Below, one piece after another: positions 9,038 through 19,654 of a DNA stretch of 64,000 nt. Origin of the DNA: Enterobacter hormaechei ATCC 49162 (GTDB lineage Bacteria; Pseudomonadota; Gammaproteobacteria; Enterobacterales; Enterobacteriaceae); contig NZ_MKEQ01000001.1 of NCBI RefSeq assembly GCF_001875655.1, forward strand, positions 248,001 through 312,000, read 5' to 3'. The notes beneath the pieces are model-generated. The model searched no databases. It worked only from the letters and a program-made list of their open reading frames with translations, and was not told where the DNA came from. Within the stretch, counting starts at the first letter, position 1; every line of letters starts with the position of its first letter. Made by a program: the position numbers and the translations under genes.

Positions 9038-10396
9038 TTAATATGCACGCAGAGTTTTAAATACCGAGGCCAGCTTACTGGCGTCTTTTATGCCCGGTTG
9101 GGACTCTACGCCTGAATTGAAATCGAGGCCGGCGCAGCCGGTTTTGGCCGCTTCCACACAGTTATCGGGGCTTAATCCCCCCGCCAGCAGGACATTGTCC
9201 AGCACTTCGCCACGCAGCAGTGACCAGTCGAAACGCTGCCCCGTGCCGCCCTGGCCGTTGTCGAGCACGTATTTAGCCACATAGTTCAGGTTACGCGCGG
9301 GCAGGGTGGCGCCAACGCTTTGCGCTTTCCAGATCTGAATCTGAGGCGCCAGAACATGTCGCAGAGCATCGATGTATGCCTGATCTTCATCGCCGTGCAG
9401 CTGAACCGCGCTCAGGGATAACGCGTCCGCTTTTGCTGCAACATCGTTGATATCCGCATTGCGGAACACGCCCACGTAGCTGAGTGGAGCAGCCGCCATC
9501 ACCTTGCGCGCCTGCTCCTCATTAACGGCACGAGGCGAGGACTCAACAAAGATCAGACCGCCATAGATTGCGCCTGCTTCATACGCGGCCTGCGCGTCCT
9601 GTTCACGGGTCAGGCCGCACACTTTGTTCTCACCCAACAGCACGCGGCGCACCGCTGCATTAAGATCGTCATGTTCCATCATGGCGGAACCGATCAGGAA
9701 ACCGTTGGCAAAGTGGCTGAGTTCACGCACCTGGGCGTAGCTGTTAATCCCGGATTCGCTGATCACCGTGACGCCCGCGCCCAGACGCGGCGCAAGCTGG
9801 CGCGTACGGTTGAGGTCAATCGACAGGTCGCGCAGGTCGCGGTTGTTAATGCCGACCACTTTGGCTTCCAGTGCAATCGCGCGCTCAAGCTCTTCTTCAT
9901 TACTCACTTCGGTCAGCACGCCCATATTCAGGCTGTGCGCGACGGCGGAGAGCTGGCGATACTGTTCGTCGTCCAGCACGGAGAGCATCAGCAGGCAGGC
10001 ATCGGCCTGGTAAAAGCGCGCCAGCCAGATCTGATACGGGTCGATAATAAAGTCTTTGCACAGAATCGGCTGCGGCGCGATGCCGCTGACAACGGGCAGA
10101 AAATCGAAGCTGCCCTGGAAATATTTCTCATCCGTCAGCACAGAGATGGCAGACGCATGATGCTTGTAAATACCGGCAATACGCGCCGGGTCGAAATCGT
10201 CACGGATCACGCCTTTGGACGGAGACGCTTTTTTACACTCCAGAATAAACGCGGTACGCGCGCCCTGGAGCGCATCATAAAAACGACGGCTGCTCGGAAG
10301 GACGTCATTCTGAAAACTGGCGAGCGGCTGCTGTTGCTTACGGGCTTCCACCCAGATGGCCTTATCGGCGACGATTTTCGCTAAAACGGTCTGCAT
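9038..10396 (-). CDS. trpC: Bifunctional indole-3-glycerol phosphate synthase / phosphoribosylanthranilate isomerase
   Basis: 452 residues, two fused TIM barrels. The N-terminal half (to about residue 255) is IGPS with the [13 protein letters not shown] motif. The C-terminal half is PRAI (TrpF) with KVCGLTR and ending in [16 protein letters not shown]. It catalyses two consecutive tryptophan steps after anthranilate phosphoribosylation. The fusion is typical of enterics. It starts 3 bp after the trpD stop. Confidence 0.96.
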   Translation of the reverse strand: MQTVLAKIVADKAIWVEARKQQQPLASFQNDVLPSSRRFYDALQGARTAFILECKKASPSKGVIRDDFDPARIAGIYKHHASAISVLTDEKYFQGSFDFLPVVSGIAPQPILCKDFIIDPYQIWLARFYQADACLLMLSVLDDEQYRQLSAVAHSLNMGVLTEVSNEEELERAIALEAKVVGINNRDLRDLSIDLNRTRQLAPRLGAGVTVISESGINSYAQVRELSHFANGFLIGSAMMEHDDLNAAVRRVLLGENKVCGLTREQDAQAAYEAGAIYGGLIFVESSPRAVNEEQARKVMAAAPLSYVGVFRNADINDVAAKADALSLSAVQLHGDEDQAYIDALRHVLAPQIQIWKAQSVGATLPARNLNYVAKYVLDNGQGGTGQRFDWSLLRGEVLDNVLLAGGLSPDNCVEAAKTGCAGLDFNSGVESQPGIKDASKLASVFKTLRAY

Positions 10397-10399
10397 TAT

Positions 10400-11995
10400 T
10401 TACCCTCTTGCCGCAAGTGCGGTAACGCGATCGTAAGCTGCACCGGAGCGCAGTACATCCAGAACTTTTTGGGCGTTGGCTTTCAGATCTTCCTCGCCAT
10501 GTAAACGCATCAGCATGGCAACGTTGGCCGCCACGGCGGCCTCATGGGCGGCCTCACCTTTACCTTGTAATAAGCGCGTGAGAATGTCACGGTTTTCTTC
10601 CGGCGTACCGCCCGCCAGGGCGTCCTGATGGTACGGGGTCAAGCCGAAGTCAGCGGCCTCAAGCTGATAGTTCAGCACTTCGCCGTTATTCAGTTCGGCC
10701 ACCAGCGTTGGTGCATGCAGAGAAACTTCATCCATACCGCCGCTGTGTACCACGGCGGCACGTTTGTAACCCAGGACGCGCAGCGTCTCCGCAATCGGCA
10801 GCACCAGTTCCGGGCTGTAAACGCCGATCAGCGCCAGCGGCGGGTGTGCCGGGTTAATGAGTGGACCGAGCACATTAAACAGCGTGCGGGTTTTAAGCTG
10901 CTGGCGAACCGGCATCGCGTGGCGGAAACCGGTGTGATACTTCGGCGCAAACAGGAAACAGACGCCCAGGTCATCCAGCGCTTCACGGGAACGCTCGGCG
11001 TTCATCTCCAGGTTGATGCCGAAAGCCGCCAGCAAGTCGGACGATCCGGAGCGGCTGGAGACACTGCGGTTGCCGTGTTTCGCCACCTTCAGACCGCACG
11101 CCGCAGCCACAAAGGCGCTGGCGGTAGAAATATTGATACTGTTACTGCCGTCGCCACCGGTCCCGACAATGTCGGCAAACGGATAGTCCGGGCGCGGGAA
11201 TGGGGCGGCATTTTCCAGCAGAGCCGTGGCCGCACCGGCGATCTCCTGCGGGCTTTCGCCGCGCACCTTCATGCTTACCAGCGCAGCGGCCAGCTGCTCA
11301 GGCTTCAGCTCGCCACGCACGACGGCGGAGAAAAGCTGGTGGCTCTCCTGCTGGCCCAGGGTCTGGGCCTGATACAGTTTTTCCAGAATCGGTTGCAGGG
11401 TGTTGGTCTGTTCCAGCTTTTGCAGCGCCCAGTCGAGCGTCTGCTCCAGCAGGCGCGCGCCGTTGGACGTCAAAATAGACTCCGGATGGAACTGCATCCC
11501 ACAGACGCGATCCGCATCGTGACGCACCGCCATCACCATCCCTTCAAACGAGGCGTTAATGGTCAGCCCGGCCGGAATATTGCTGCCGACAAGCGAGTGG
11601 TAACGCGCCACCGGAAGCGGGTTTGGCAGCCCGGCAAACATCGCCTGACCGTCATGTTCAATGCTCGAGGCTTTACCATGCAGGATCTCACCCGCCTGAC
11701 CCACGTAACCGCCGTAGGCTTCCACAATCGCCTGGTGACCAAGGCAGATACCGATAATCGGCAGCTTGCCGCGCATACGGGTCAACAGCTCAGGCATACA
11801 GCCCGCTTCGCTCGGCGCGCCTGGCCCCGGGGAGAGCATCAGCACCGGGTTTTGCATGGTCGCCAGACGGTCTATCAGCGTCTGGGCGGGAACGTGGTTG
11901 CGATAGATAACGACGTTGTGACCATTCGCACGCAGCTGATCTGCCAGGTTATAGGTAAAGGAGTCGATATTATCGAGCAGCAGAATGTCAGCCAT
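10400..11995 (-). CDS. trpD: Bifunctional anthranilate synthase glutamine amidotransferase / anthranilate phosphoribosyltransferase
   Basis: 531-residue TrpG-TrpD fusion. The N-terminal glutaminase has nucleophile Cys84 in GICLGHQ and the FHPES triad segment, and supplies ammonia to TrpE. From about residue 200 the phosphoribosyltransferase begins, with the PRPP-binding [15 protein letters not shown] motif. The start codon overlaps the trpE stop (TGATG), which couples synthesis of the two anthranilate synthase subunits. Confidence 0.96.
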   Translation of the reverse strand: MADILLLDNIDSFTYNLADQLRANGHNVVIYRNHVPAQTLIDRLATMQNPVLMLSPGPGAPSEAGCMPELLTRMRGKLPIIGICLGHQAIVEAYGGYVGQAGEILHGKASSIEHDGQAMFAGLPNPLPVARYHSLVGSNIPAGLTINASFEGMVMAVRHDADRVCGMQFHPESILTSNGARLLEQTLDWALQKLEQTNTLQPILEKLYQAQTLGQQESHQLFSAVVRGELKPEQLAAALVSMKVRGESPQEIAGAATALLENAAPFPRPDYPFADIVGTGGDGSNSINISTASAFVAAACGLKVAKHGNRSVSSRSGSSDLLAAFGINLEMNAERSREALDDLGVCFLFAPKYHTGFRHAMPVRQQLKTRTLFNVLGPLINPAHPPLALIGVYSPELVLPIAETLRVLGYKRAAVVHSGGMDEVSLHAPTLVAELNNGEVLNYQLEAADFGLTPYHQDALAGGTPEENRDILTRLLQGKGEAAHEAAVAANVAMLMRLHGEEDLKANAQKVLDVLRSGAAYDRVTALAARG

Positions 11996-13557
11996 CAGAA
12001 AATCTCCTGTGCATGGTGAGCGGTAGCAATGGCACGCAGTACCGCGCGCGCCTTACTGCGGGTTTCGTCAGCTTCCGACTGCGGAACAGAATCCAGGACA
12101 ATCCCGGCCCCGGCCTGGACGGTAGCAATGCCGTCTTCAACGTAGGCGGAGCGGATCACAATGCAGGTATCAAGATCGCCGTGAGCGGTGAAATAGCCCA
12201 CGGCGCCACCGTAGCTGCCGCGACGGCGTCCTTCCGCTTCGGCGATAAGCTGCATCGCACGGACTTTCGGCGCGCCGCTCAGTGTGCCCATGTTCATGCA
12301 GGCGCGGTAGGCGTGCAGAACGTCGAGGTCGTGGCGCAGCTCACCCACCACGCGGGAGACCAGGTGCATGACGAAGGAGTAGCGGTCGACTTTGGTCAGG
12401 TCTGCCACATAGCGGCTGCCCGGCGTGCAAATACGCGCCAGATCGTTACGCGCCAGATCGACCAGCATCAGGTGTTCGGAGAGTTCTTTGTGGTCGGTAC
12501 GCATCTCCAGTTCGATGCGGCTGTCGAGATCGCGGTCCAGGGAGCCATCGGCACGACGACCGCGCGGACGGGTGCCCGCAATCGGGTAGATCTCAATCTG
12601 GCGGCTGGTGGCGTCATATTTCAGCGAGCTTTCCGGCGAGGCGCCGAACAGGGTGAAATCGTTGTCCTGCATGAAGAACATATACGGGCTTGGGTTGCTT
12701 TTCTTCAGCACGTCGTAGGCCGCCAGCGGTGACGGGCAGGGCAGTGCGAAGCGGCGGGACGGCACCACCTGGAAAATTTCCCCGGCACGAATCGCTTTTT
12801 GCATCTGGCGAACCACTGCGCCGTACTGATCGTCGGTCTGGTTAACATCGCATGTCATCTTTTCCACGCGCTGTACGGGCAGCGCGGGTGGCGCTTCGGT
12901 CATTTGCTGTTGCAGTTGAGCGATGCGCTGCTCAAGGCGGTTTTTCTCAGAGGCCGACGGCGTGAACAGACTGGCCTGGATGCGGGTATATTTTTTCTGA
13001 TGGTCGATCACCAGCAGGGTTTCGGCCAGGTAGAAGCAGTAGTCCGGGCAACGGTTACCCTGCTCGGTTTCCGGTAAATCCTCAAAACCGGCAACCAGGT
13101 CGTAAGCAAACAGCCCGCCAAAAAACATCGCTTCGCGCTCATCTTCCGGCACGGTGACCAGATTTTGCAGCAGGCGGAAAGCGTCGAAAACGGACAGCGA
13201 GCAGAGGCGGGCATCTTCATCCAGCAGCTGGCTTACCGGTGGGAAATGCAGAATTCGCAGATCCGGGTGGCGCTCATTTTCAATGCCTGAAGGCAGAGCC
13301 GCATCCAGCAGCGGCAGCAGGGATGCACCATTGTCAGACAACGCCTTAATGGTGACGGTGTCACCCAATGCGGTAATGCGCAGCGCGCTGTCAACCAGCA
13401 GCAGGCTTTTGAGATCGTCCTTGCTGTCGATGTCAGCCGATTCCAGCAGCAGCGTCGCGGGACGTGCGCCGCACACCTGATGAAACAGCGCGGTAGGGTT
13501 ATGGCGATAGGCCGCCTCGCAGGTCAGCAGTTCGAGATGTGGTTTGGCTGTTTGCAT
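11995..13557 (-). CDS. trpE: Anthranilate synthase component I
   Basis: 520 residues. It converts chorismate and ammonia to anthranilate as a complex with the TrpG domain of trpD. The N-terminal tryptophan feedback site includes the [17 protein letters not shown] region. The C-terminal chorismate-binding domain carries [20 protein letters not shown] and [13 protein letters not shown]. First structural gene of the operon; transcription into it is controlled by the TrpR operator and leader attenuator immediately upstream. Confidence 0.97.
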   Translation of the reverse strand: MQTAKPHLELLTCEAAYRHNPTALFHQVCGARPATLLLESADIDSKDDLKSLLLVDSALRITALGDTVTIKALSDNGASLLPLLDAALPSGIENERHPDLRILHFPPVSQLLDEDARLCSLSVFDAFRLLQNLVTVPEDEREAMFFGGLFAYDLVAGFEDLPETEQGNRCPDYCFYLAETLLVIDHQKKYTRIQASLFTPSASEKNRLEQRIAQLQQQMTEAPPALPVQRVEKMTCDVNQTDDQYGAVVRQMQKAIRAGEIFQVVPSRRFALPCPSPLAAYDVLKKSNPSPYMFFMQDNDFTLFGASPESSLKYDATSRQIEIYPIAGTRPRGRRADGSLDRDLDSRIELEMRTDHKELSEHLMLVDLARNDLARICTPGSRYVADLTKVDRYSFVMHLVSRVVGELRHDLDVLHAYRACMNMGTLSGAPKVRAMQLIAEAEGRRRGSYGGAVGYFTAHGDLDTCIVIRSAYVEDGIATVQAGAGIVLDSVPQSEADETRSKARAVLRAIATAHHAQEIF

Positions 13558-13580
13558 GTTGTTGTTCTCATATTCTGTTC

Positions 13581-13605
13581 AAAAAAAAGCCCGCTTGAAG
13601 CGGGC
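13581..13605 (-). terminator. trp attenuator (3:4 terminator hairpin)
   Basis: On the minus strand GCCCGCTT pairs with AAGCGGGC and is followed by eight Ts, 24 bp before trpE. With the leader peptide upstream this is the textbook trp attenuator. The terminator forms when charged tRNA-Trp lets ribosomes finish trpL; starvation stalls them on the two Trp codons and allows the antiterminator. Confidence 0.93.
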
Positions 13606-13650
13606 CGGGTATCTGTTTGCTGTTCGCAGACGCGTGACACTGCCCGAAGA

Positions 13651-13695
13651 TCAGGAAGTACGCCACCAACCGTGCAGAGCAAAATGTGTTGTCAT
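13651..13695 (-). CDS. trpL: trp operon leader peptide
   Basis: 14-codon ORF, MTTHFALHGWWRTS, preceded by GAAAGG. The tandem tryptophan codons and the WRTS end are shared with E. coli TrpL, while the N-terminal half differs from MKAIFVLKG. It acts only by ribosome position, sensing tryptophanyl-tRNA to control the downstream attenuator. Confidence 0.96.
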   Translation of the reverse strand: MTTHFALHGWWRTS

Positions 13696-13721
13696 TTTCA
13701 GATACCTTTCTCGTGTGAACT

Positions 13722-13758
13722 TGCGTACTAGTTAACTAGTTCGATGGCGTGTTGTCAA
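13722..13758 (-). promoter_or_regulatory. trp promoter with embedded TrpR operator
   Basis: On the minus strand the -35 is TTGACA (13753-13758), the spacer is 17 bp and the -10 is TTAACT (13730-13735). The palindrome AACTAGTTAACTAGT overlies the -10 and matches the E. coli trp operator, so TrpR with tryptophan would exclude polymerase. The leader ATG follows about 35 bp downstream. Confidence 0.94.
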
Positions 13759-13834
13759 CCCCTGATTTCAGTATTTAACGGTTAGTCGGTATCATAGGGG
13801 CTTCGGATGTCTCCAACCTGTTATGGGAAGTGCT

Positions 13835-14716
13835 TTGAGCGATACCACCTACGCCGTAATTTATGATTTACACAGCCATACGCAGGCTTCAGATGGCCTG
13901 CTGACACCCGAAGCCCTGGTCCATCGTGCCGTTGAAATGCGTGTCGGCACGCTGGCGATAACCGATCACGATACCACTGACGGCATTCCCGCCGCGCGCG
14001 CCGAGATTGCCCGCAGCGGGCTGGCGCTGAATCTGGTGCCCGGGGTCGAGATCTCGACGGTCTGGGAAAACCACGAAATTCATATCGTTGGCCTGAACAT
14101 CGATACAGAACATCCGGCAATGCGGGCTTTTTTGCAAGAACAAAAAACACGCCGCAATCAACGCGCGGAGATGATTGGCGAACGTCTGGAAAAAGCGCAT
14201 ATTCCCGGTGCGCTGGAAGGCGCGCAAAAGCTGGCGAACGGCGGGGCGGTAACACGCGGCCATTTCGCCCGTTTTCTGGTTGAAACCGGTAAGGCAACGA
14301 CCATGGCAAATGTCTTTAAAAAGTATCTGGCGCGCGGGAAAACCGGATACGTTCCCCCACAGTGGTGTACAATAAAACAAGCTATTGATGTGATTCATCA
14401 TTCTGGCGGTAAGGCCGTACTGGCCCATCCGGGGCGGTATAATCTTTCTGCTAAATGGCTGAAAAGACTGCTGGCGCACTTTGCCGAATGCGGCGGTGAG
14501 GCGATGGAAGTTGCCCAGTGCCAGCAGGCACCCAATGAGCGTTCGCAGCTCGCGACCTACGCCCGTCAGTTTGGCCTGCTTGGGTCACAGGGTTCAGATT
14601 TCCATCAGCCCTGCGCGTGGATTGAACTGGGGCGCAAGCTCTGGTTACCCGCTGGCGTTGAGCCTGTCTGGCAGCTCTGGGAACAGCCACAGCAAATTGA
14701 AGAGAGGGAAGTATGA
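13835..14716 (+). CDS. rnm: RNase AM, PHP-domain 5'-3' exoribonuclease (YciV)
   Basis: 293 residues from TTG at 13835, the E. coli length, with GGAAG four bases ahead; an in-frame ATG at 13823 lacks a ribosome site. PHP metal motifs are clear: DLHSHTQASDG, ITDHDTTDG, EIHIVGLNI, VLAHPGRYN and GSDFHQP. In E. coli the enzyme trims 5' ends of rRNA and also hydrolyses 3',5'-nucleoside bisphosphates. It overlaps yciO by 4 bp (ATGA), so the two are coupled. It is divergent from the trp operon. Confidence 0.93.
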   Translation: MSDTTYAVIYDLHSHTQASDGLLTPEALVHRAVEMRVGTLAITDHDTTDGIPAARAEIARSGLALNLVPGVEISTVWENHEIHIVGLNIDTEHPAMRAFLQEQKTRRNQRAEMIGERLEKAHIPGALEGAQKLANGGAVTRGHFARFLVETGKATTMANVFKKYLARGKTGYVPPQWCTIKQAIDVIHHSGGKAVLAHPGRYNLSAKWLKRLLAHFAECGGEAMEVAQCQQAPNERSQLATYARQFGLLGSQGSDFHQPCAWIELGRKLWLPAGVEPVWQLWEQPQQIEEREV

Positions 14717-15333
14717 GTCAGTTTTTCTATATCCATCCGGATAACCCCCAGCCACGTCTGATTAATCAGGCCGTGGAAATCGTCCGCAAAGGCGGCGTTA
14801 TTGTCTACCCAACCGATTCTGGCTACGCACTGGGCTGTAAAATCGAGGACAAAGGGGCGATGGAGCGCATCTGTCGCATCCGCCAGTTGCCTGACGGCCA
14901 CAACTTCACCCTGATGTGCCGCGATCTCTCTGAGCTGTCGACCTATGCGTATGTGGATAATGTGGCGTTTCGTCTGATCAAAAACAACACGCCGGGTAAC
15001 TACACCTTCATCCTGAAGGGAACGAAAGAGGTGCCGCGCCGACTGTTGCAGGAAAAACGCAAAACCATCGGGATGCGTGTGCCATCTAACCCGATTGCCC
15101 AGGCGCTGCTGGAAACTCTGGGGGAGCCGATGCTCTCCACTTCGCTGATGCTGCCCGGCAGTGAGTTTACCGAGTCCGACCCGGAAGAGATCAAAGATCG
15201 TCTGGAGAAGGTGGTGGAGCTGATTATTCATGGCGGCTATCTCGGCCAGCAGCCAACCACCGTGGTGGATCTCACCGAAGACGCACCAGAAGTGATTCGT
15301 GAAGGCGTGGGCGATGTTAAGCCTTTCTTGTAA
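14713..15333 (+). CDS. yciO: YciO, Sua5/YrdC-family protein
   Basis: 206 residues with the YrdC fold: VEIVRKGGVIVYPTDSGYALGC near the start and MRVPSNPIAQALLETLGEPMLSTS in the middle. Relatives TsaC/Sua5 make threonylcarbamoyl-AMP for tRNA t6A; YciO is a paralogue with a weak or separate role. Translationally coupled to rnm. In E. coli yciQ and then rluB follow; here a terminator and the island attL follow. Confidence 0.94.
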   Translation: MSQFFYIHPDNPQPRLINQAVEIVRKGGVIVYPTDSGYALGCKIEDKGAMERICRIRQLPDGHNFTLMCRDLSELSTYAYVDNVAFRLIKNNTPGNYTFILKGTKEVPRRLLQEKRKTIGMRVPSNPIAQALLETLGEPMLSTSLMLPGSEFTESDPEEIKDRLEKVVELIIHGGYLGQQPTTVVDLTEDAPEVIREGVGDVKPFL

Positions 15334-15367
15334 GGGTGTAAGCAGATATACTACGCGGCCATCAAAG

Positions 15368-15387
15368 CAGGGCGCCGCCCTGTTTTT
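15368..15387 (+). terminator. Terminator after yciO
   Basis: CAGGGC and GCCCTG arms with a 3-nt loop, then TTTTT. It lies 35 bp past yciO and 7 bp before the island attL. In the uninterrupted chromosome it would sit about 50 bp before rluB. Confidence 0.75.
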
Positions 15388-15393
15388 GACCTG

Positions 15394-15414
15394 ATTCGAC
15401 GCCTGTGAAGGCGA
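15394..15414 (+). repeat. attL, left 21-bp direct repeat
   Basis: Identical over 21 bp to attR at 25855-25875; bases on both sides differ. The core holds CGCCTGTGAAGGCG, a 5-bp stem closed by a GTGA tetraloop. The integrase starts 45 bp inside, the usual int-next-to-att arrangement. Confidence 0.88.
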
Positions 15415-15458
15415 AAAATCACCGAATCAAATCAAAGTGTTAGCGTTAACTCCATGAA

Positions 15459-17135
15459 ATGTATAACAAAATGGGTAACGCAATGAGGAACAGAGTGTAC
15501 AACAAGACTCCTCGATTCACGACGAAGCGCGGTAACGTCTACTACATCAACTTTCGACTTCCCGACGGAACATTTTTCCGTCGTAGCCTCGGCACAGATT
15601 CATTGCAAGCGGTCGGGGTTACAATGTCACGTCTTAGTGCATACATCCCCCTTGTTCAAAATGGTTCGCTGTCCATCGAACAGTTCAAAATGCACATTGA
15701 CGGTTTCAGGGAAGCCACTCAGCGCGATTTCGACACTTATCTGTTGGACTGGCTTAGGATGGGTGTTGATGAAGCTAAACGAATGCCGGAACTTGGACGG
15801 ATGCAACGCAAGATCGATCCAGATGCAGCAATCTCCCCGACTGCCAACGTTACAGAGGCTAAAGGCCGTGCTGAGATACATCTGAACCGAGTGTATAACG
15901 GTGATGATTCAACGGCGCGGATGCTTCTTGCCACTTTGCTGATGAAGAAGGTTTCCTTTGATCAACGTGATGTTGAACAGGCTTACGATGTGGCGGGGCA
16001 GATTGATTTACATCAGGCTATGCTCCACCAAGCCTACGACGCTTTCTATTCTGGTGATCTTGTTCGATATCGCTCTTTGGTCGAAGAGATGCAATTCAAG
16101 CTGACAGAAGCCGAGCGATTGAAGAAGCCAGCAGCTAAACATGCTGTAGCGCCAACGGTTGAGTCTGAAAGTAACGATACGCCTCTGCTTTCTGTTTCAT
16201 GGAAAATGTTTACCACTGAAAAAGGAAAGGACTGGGTGGCGGCTGTCGCCAACGAAAACCAGCGCTTCTATAATGTGTTGTTGCATGTTATCGGTGATCT
16301 TCCTGTCGGAGTGATCACGAAGCAGCACATACGGCAAACTATAACCATTATTGAAAATCTTCCCCGTCGAAATAAAAAACCTTATTCCGAAATGACGCTT
16401 ACGGAGTGTATTGATTTTGATGTACCGGAAGAGGATTTGATGAGCAGCGCTAACGTCCAAAAGCATCTCAAGATTTATTCCTCGTTCTTCAAAGTCTTCC
16501 TGAAAGATGAAAAGGACATTTTAGAGAAAGCCCCCACAGAAGGGATCAAATACGAGGTAACGGAGAACAAGGGCGGCTCTTACTCAAAACCTGAGATGCA
16601 ACGCCTTGTAACGTATTTGAATACTTGCAAAGATTGGCGACGTGATTATTTCCTGACTCTGATTTATACCGGAGCACGCCGGGGCGAAATTGCTGCTATC
16701 CGTAAAGAGCACATTCGCGAAGATGAAGAAACACGGCGTTGGTATGTCTTCATTGACGGCGGGAAAACTGAACAGGCTGTGCGGCAGATACCGTTAAACA
16801 AGACCTCAGAAAAGTTACTTTTGGCGCGTGTTAAATCGCTCAAACCCACTGATCCTGTTTTCGGTGATTTACCGACGTATGAGCAGATCGGGCTTGAGTG
16901 GAACAGCATCATGGCCGATTGCAACATACAAAAATTTAATGAATTTGGACAAAAGAGGGTGATCCATGCCCTTCGTCATACTTTTATTTCAGAGGCAATG
17001 ACAAAAGCGATGCCCGTGATGGTGCAGTTTTGCGTCGGACACTCCCGAACTCAATCGTTAGGTATCACAGCACGGTATACACATAGGCCACCGCTGAGGG
17101 ACTTACTTCCAGTGGTTGATGGCATAAACTGGTAA
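15459..17135 (+). CDS. int: Tyrosine-recombinase integrase of the island
   Basis: 558 residues, long for the family because of a roughly 240-residue N-terminal region: an arm-binding-like segment (RGNVYYINFRLPDGTFFRRS) plus a helical part. The C-terminal catalytic set is complete: Arg407 (TGARRGEI), Lys436 (GGKTEQ), His503 and Arg506 (HALRHTF), His528 (GHS) and Tyr540 (ARYTH). It should recombine the 21-bp core sites. The start is uncertain: ATG at 15459 or 15483, both with weak ribosome sites. No excisionase is recognisable in the island. Confidence 0.92.
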   Translation: MYNKMGNAMRNRVYNKTPRFTTKRGNVYYINFRLPDGTFFRRSLGTDSLQAVGVTMSRLSAYIPLVQNGSLSIEQFKMHIDGFREATQRDFDTYLLDWLRMGVDEAKRMPELGRMQRKIDPDAAISPTANVTEAKGRAEIHLNRVYNGDDSTARMLLATLLMKKVSFDQRDVEQAYDVAGQIDLHQAMLHQAYDAFYSGDLVRYRSLVEEMQFKLTEAERLKKPAAKHAVAPTVESESNDTPLLSVSWKMFTTEKGKDWVAAVANENQRFYNVLLHVIGDLPVGVITKQHIRQTITIIENLPRRNKKPYSEMTLTECIDFDVPEEDLMSSANVQKHLKIYSSFFKVFLKDEKDILEKAPTEGIKYEVTENKGGSYSKPEMQRLVTYLNTCKDWRRDYFLTLIYTGARRGEIAAIRKEHIREDEETRRWYVFIDGGKTEQAVRQIPLNKTSEKLLLARVKSLKPTDPVFGDLPTYEQIGLEWNSIMADCNIQKFNEFGQKRVIHALRHTFISEAMTKAMPVMVQFCVGHSRTQSLGITARYTHRPPLRDLLPVVDGINW

Positions 17136-17191
17136 AGCTGTCCCACCAACGGGTTTTATGGTTTCAATTACCAGCTATCTTTACCAATTTT

Positions 17192-17893
17192 TTAAATTTT
17201 CCGCTGATTCACCCGGATAGAGAGTTGTTCGTGATTTTCTTTTCTTTCGCTGTAGCGGTCAGCAAGGTATTCAGTATGGTTTTTCAAAATCAGTGTGATT
17301 TTGAATAGTTCCTCCATCACATCAACAATGCGGTCGTAATAAGAAGATGGTTTCATTCGTCCATCATCATCAAACTCTTGCCATGCTTTTGCTACCGATG
17401 ATTGGTTAGGGATAGTAAACATCCTCATCCAGCGTCCAAGGACACGCATTTGGTTAACTGCGTTAAACGATTGGGAACCACCGCAAACTTGCATCACTGC
17501 CAAAGTTTTTCCCTGGGAAGGGCGAATCGCTCCTTCTGTTAAAGGAATCCAGTCTATTTGGGCTTTCAGAATGCTACTCATCGCGCCATGTCGCTCTGGC
17601 GAACTCCACACCATGCCATCACACCACCGAACCAAACTCCGTAGCTCTTGCACCTTTGGATGTGTTTCAGGAGCATCGTCAGGAAGTGGTAAACCAGAAG
17701 GATTAAAAATTTTCACTTCAGCACCCATTTCCGTAAGCAATCGCCCGGCTTCTTCGGCACTAAATCGACTAAAAGATCGCTGACGTACTGAGCCGTAAAG
17801 GAGAAGAAAGCGAGGAGGGATGGCTGTACCTCCGACCTTTTCAGCTATGGTTGCATCAAAGCAATCAGTATTAAGAGCGGGGAATGTCTTCAT
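17192..17893 (-). CDS. arsH: ArsH, NADPH-dependent FMN oxidoreductase for organoarsenicals
   Basis: 233 residues from the ATG at 17893, which has GGAG seven bases ahead; the frame opens 8 codons earlier. A flavodoxin-like fold is indicated by [23 protein letters not shown] and [19 protein letters not shown]. ArsH oxidises trivalent methylated or aromatic arsenicals and generates hydrogen peroxide in vitro. It is divergent from arsRBC, the arsHRBC order known from the Yersinia plasmid transposon Tn2502. It lies next to the integrase 3' end. Confidence 0.93.
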   Translation of the reverse strand: MKTFPALNTDCFDATIAEKVGGTAIPPRFLLLYGSVRQRSFSRFSAEEAGRLLTEMGAEVKIFNPSGLPLPDDAPETHPKVQELRSLVRWCDGMVWSSPERHGAMSSILKAQIDWIPLTEGAIRPSQGKTLAVMQVCGGSQSFNAVNQMRVLGRWMRMFTIPNQSSVAKAWQEFDDDGRMKPSSYYDRIVDVMEELFKITLILKNHTEYLADRYSERKENHEQLSIRVNQRKI

Positions 17894-17982
17894 GGCTTTA
17901 CTCCAGAGTTTGTACACTATGCTTTACTTTTAACACATGCGGATTAACATATGTATTCGTTTTTATCTGAGGCTGCTTACAG
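17894..17982. promoter_or_regulatory. Divergent arsH / arsRBC control region
   Basis: The 89-bp divergent gap holds the palindrome ACATATGT (17947-17954) inside TTAACATATGTATTCG. This is the likely place for ArsR to bind and repress both directions until arsenite or antimonite is present. Site identity is inferred from position and ArsR-family practice. Confidence 0.5.
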
Positions 17983-18303
17983 ATGTTACCTGTTCAACTT
18001 TTCAAGCTACTTGCAGACGAGACACGCACGACGATTATTCTATTACTGCGTGAGGCTGGGGAGTTGTGTGTTTGCGAGCTATGTTCGGTCACTAACCAAT
18101 CTCAGCCAAAGGTTTCACGCCACATTGCTTTGCTAAGGGATGCCGGATTGGTGCTGGATCGCCGAGAAGGTAAATGGATCTATTATCGTCTTTCACCACA
18201 CATGGCTGCATGGGCAGCTTCAATCATCGATACTGCCTGGAGTAGCCAGCGCGATGAAGTACGACAATCTTTGAATAACGTAAATACCGCTGTTTGCGGA
18301 TGA
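17983..18303 (+). CDS. arsR: ArsR, arsenite-responsive repressor
   Basis: 106 residues, ArsR/SmtB winged helix. The metalloid site is the ELCVCELC motif, whose cysteines bind As(III) or Sb(III) and release DNA. The recognition helix is [16 protein letters not shown]. It is first in arsRBC and divergent from arsH, which it probably also controls. Slightly shorter than the chromosomal E. coli ArsR (117). Confidence 0.95.
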   Translation: MLPVQLFKLLADETRTTIILLLREAGELCVCELCSVTNQSQPKVSRHIALLRDAGLVLDRREGKWIYYRLSPHMAAWAASIIDTAWSSQRDEVRQSLNNVNTAVCG

Positions 18304-18349
18304 TAACAAAAATACATTCACTAAATCGAATGTGTTTAAGGGGTTCGGA

Positions 18350-19639
18350 ATGTTATTGGCAGGAGCAATCTTCGCACTAACCATCTTCTTTGTGATTTGG
18401 CAACCTCGCGGGCTTAGTATTGGCTGGACTGCCTCAATTGGTGCGGTGCTGGCTTTGGTTACGGGGGTTATACAAATAAGTGACATCCCGGTTGTATGGC
18501 ACATTGTATGGAATGCTACCGCAGCCTTTATCGCGGTTATCATCATCAGCTTACTGCTTGATGAGTCTGGCTTCTTTGAATGGTGCGCTTTACATGTTGC
18601 CCGATGGGGTAATGGACGTGGGCGGCTGCTATTTACCTACATAGTGTTGCTGGGGGCCGCTGTTGCTGCTCTGTTTGCTAACGATGGAGCCGCGCTGATT
18701 CTTACACCGATTGTTATTGCTATGCTACTGGCGTTGGGATTCAGTAAAGAAACAACGCTGGCTTTCGTTATGGCAGCCGGGTTTATAGCTGATACTGCAA
18801 GTTTACCGCTGATCGTATCTAATCTTGTGAACATTGTTTCCGCTGACTTCTTCAAACTTGGGTTCAGTGATTACGCTTCCGTGATGGTTCCGGTAGACCT
18901 TGCGGCGATTGCTGCCACGCTTGCGGTACTTCATCTCTTCTTCCGTAAAGACATTCCAGCCGTTTATGAATTGTCCCGGTTAAAAGCGCCAGCAGAAGCT
19001 ATCAAAGATCTGGCAACGTTCAGAACTGGTTGGATAGTGCTATTGCTTCTCTTAATAGGTTTTTTTGTACTCGAACCTCTCGGAATACCTGTAAGTGCGA
19101 TTGCAGCAGCAGGGGCTTTAATACTTTTTCTTGTTGCCAAACGAGGGCATTCGATTAATACGGGCAAGGTGTTGCGTGGTGCGCCCTGGCAGATTGTAGT
19201 GTTCTCGCTCGGTATGTACCTGGTTGTTTATGGTCTGCGTAATGCAGGACTAACCGAACATCTTTCGGGTGTTCTAAACCAGCTTGCTGATAGAGGTATC
19301 TGGGCCGCTACGCTGGGAACTGGCTTCTTAGCTGCGTTCTTGTCATCCATCATGAACAACATGCCCACTGTTTTGATTGGTGCTTTGTCGATAGATGGAA
19401 GTATGGCATCAGGGATTATCAAGGAAGCGATGATCTATGCCAACGTGATTGGCTGCGATCTGGGACCAAAAATCACACCCATAGGAAGTCTTGCAACGCT
19501 GCTTTGGTTGCATGTCCTTGAACAGAAAAGCATAAAAATAAGTTGGGGGTACTACTTCCGCGTAGGCGTGATTATGACGCTGCCTGTGCTGTTCGTTACC
19601 CTTAGTGCGCTGGCATTGCGCCTGTCGTTTTCCCTGTAA
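18350..19639 (+). CDS. arsB: ArsB, arsenite/antimonite efflux antiporter
   Basis: 429 residues from the ATG at 18350, preceded by AAGGGG; the frame opens six codons earlier. It has about twelve membrane spans and conserved ArsB stretches [20 protein letters not shown] and [19 protein letters not shown]. It expels trihydroxy-arsenite or antimonite using the proton gradient, or with ArsA where present; no arsA is seen here. Second gene of arsRBC. Confidence 0.96.
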   Translation: MLLAGAIFALTIFFVIWQPRGLSIGWTASIGAVLALVTGVIQISDIPVVWHIVWNATAAFIAVIIISLLLDESGFFEWCALHVARWGNGRGRLLFTYIVLLGAAVAALFANDGAALILTPIVIAMLLALGFSKETTLAFVMAAGFIADTASLPLIVSNLVNIVSADFFKLGFSDYASVMVPVDLAAIAATLAVLHLFFRKDIPAVYELSRLKAPAEAIKDLATFRTGWIVLLLLLIGFFVLEPLGIPVSAIAAAGALILFLVAKRGHSINTGKVLRGAPWQIVVFSLGMYLVVYGLRNAGLTEHLSGVLNQLADRGIWAATLGTGFLAAFLSSIMNNMPTVLIGALSIDGSMASGIIKEAMIYANVIGCDLGPKITPIGSLATLLWLHVLEQKSIKISWGYYFRVGVIMTLPVLFVTLSALALRLSFSL

Positions 19640-19654
19640 GATAAGAGAATAATC

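Noticed and set aside
10628..12019. 463-codon plus-strand frame opposite trpD
   Set aside because: Long antisense frames are common opposite GC-rich conserved genes; trpD is certain and the antisense product is low-complexity in character.
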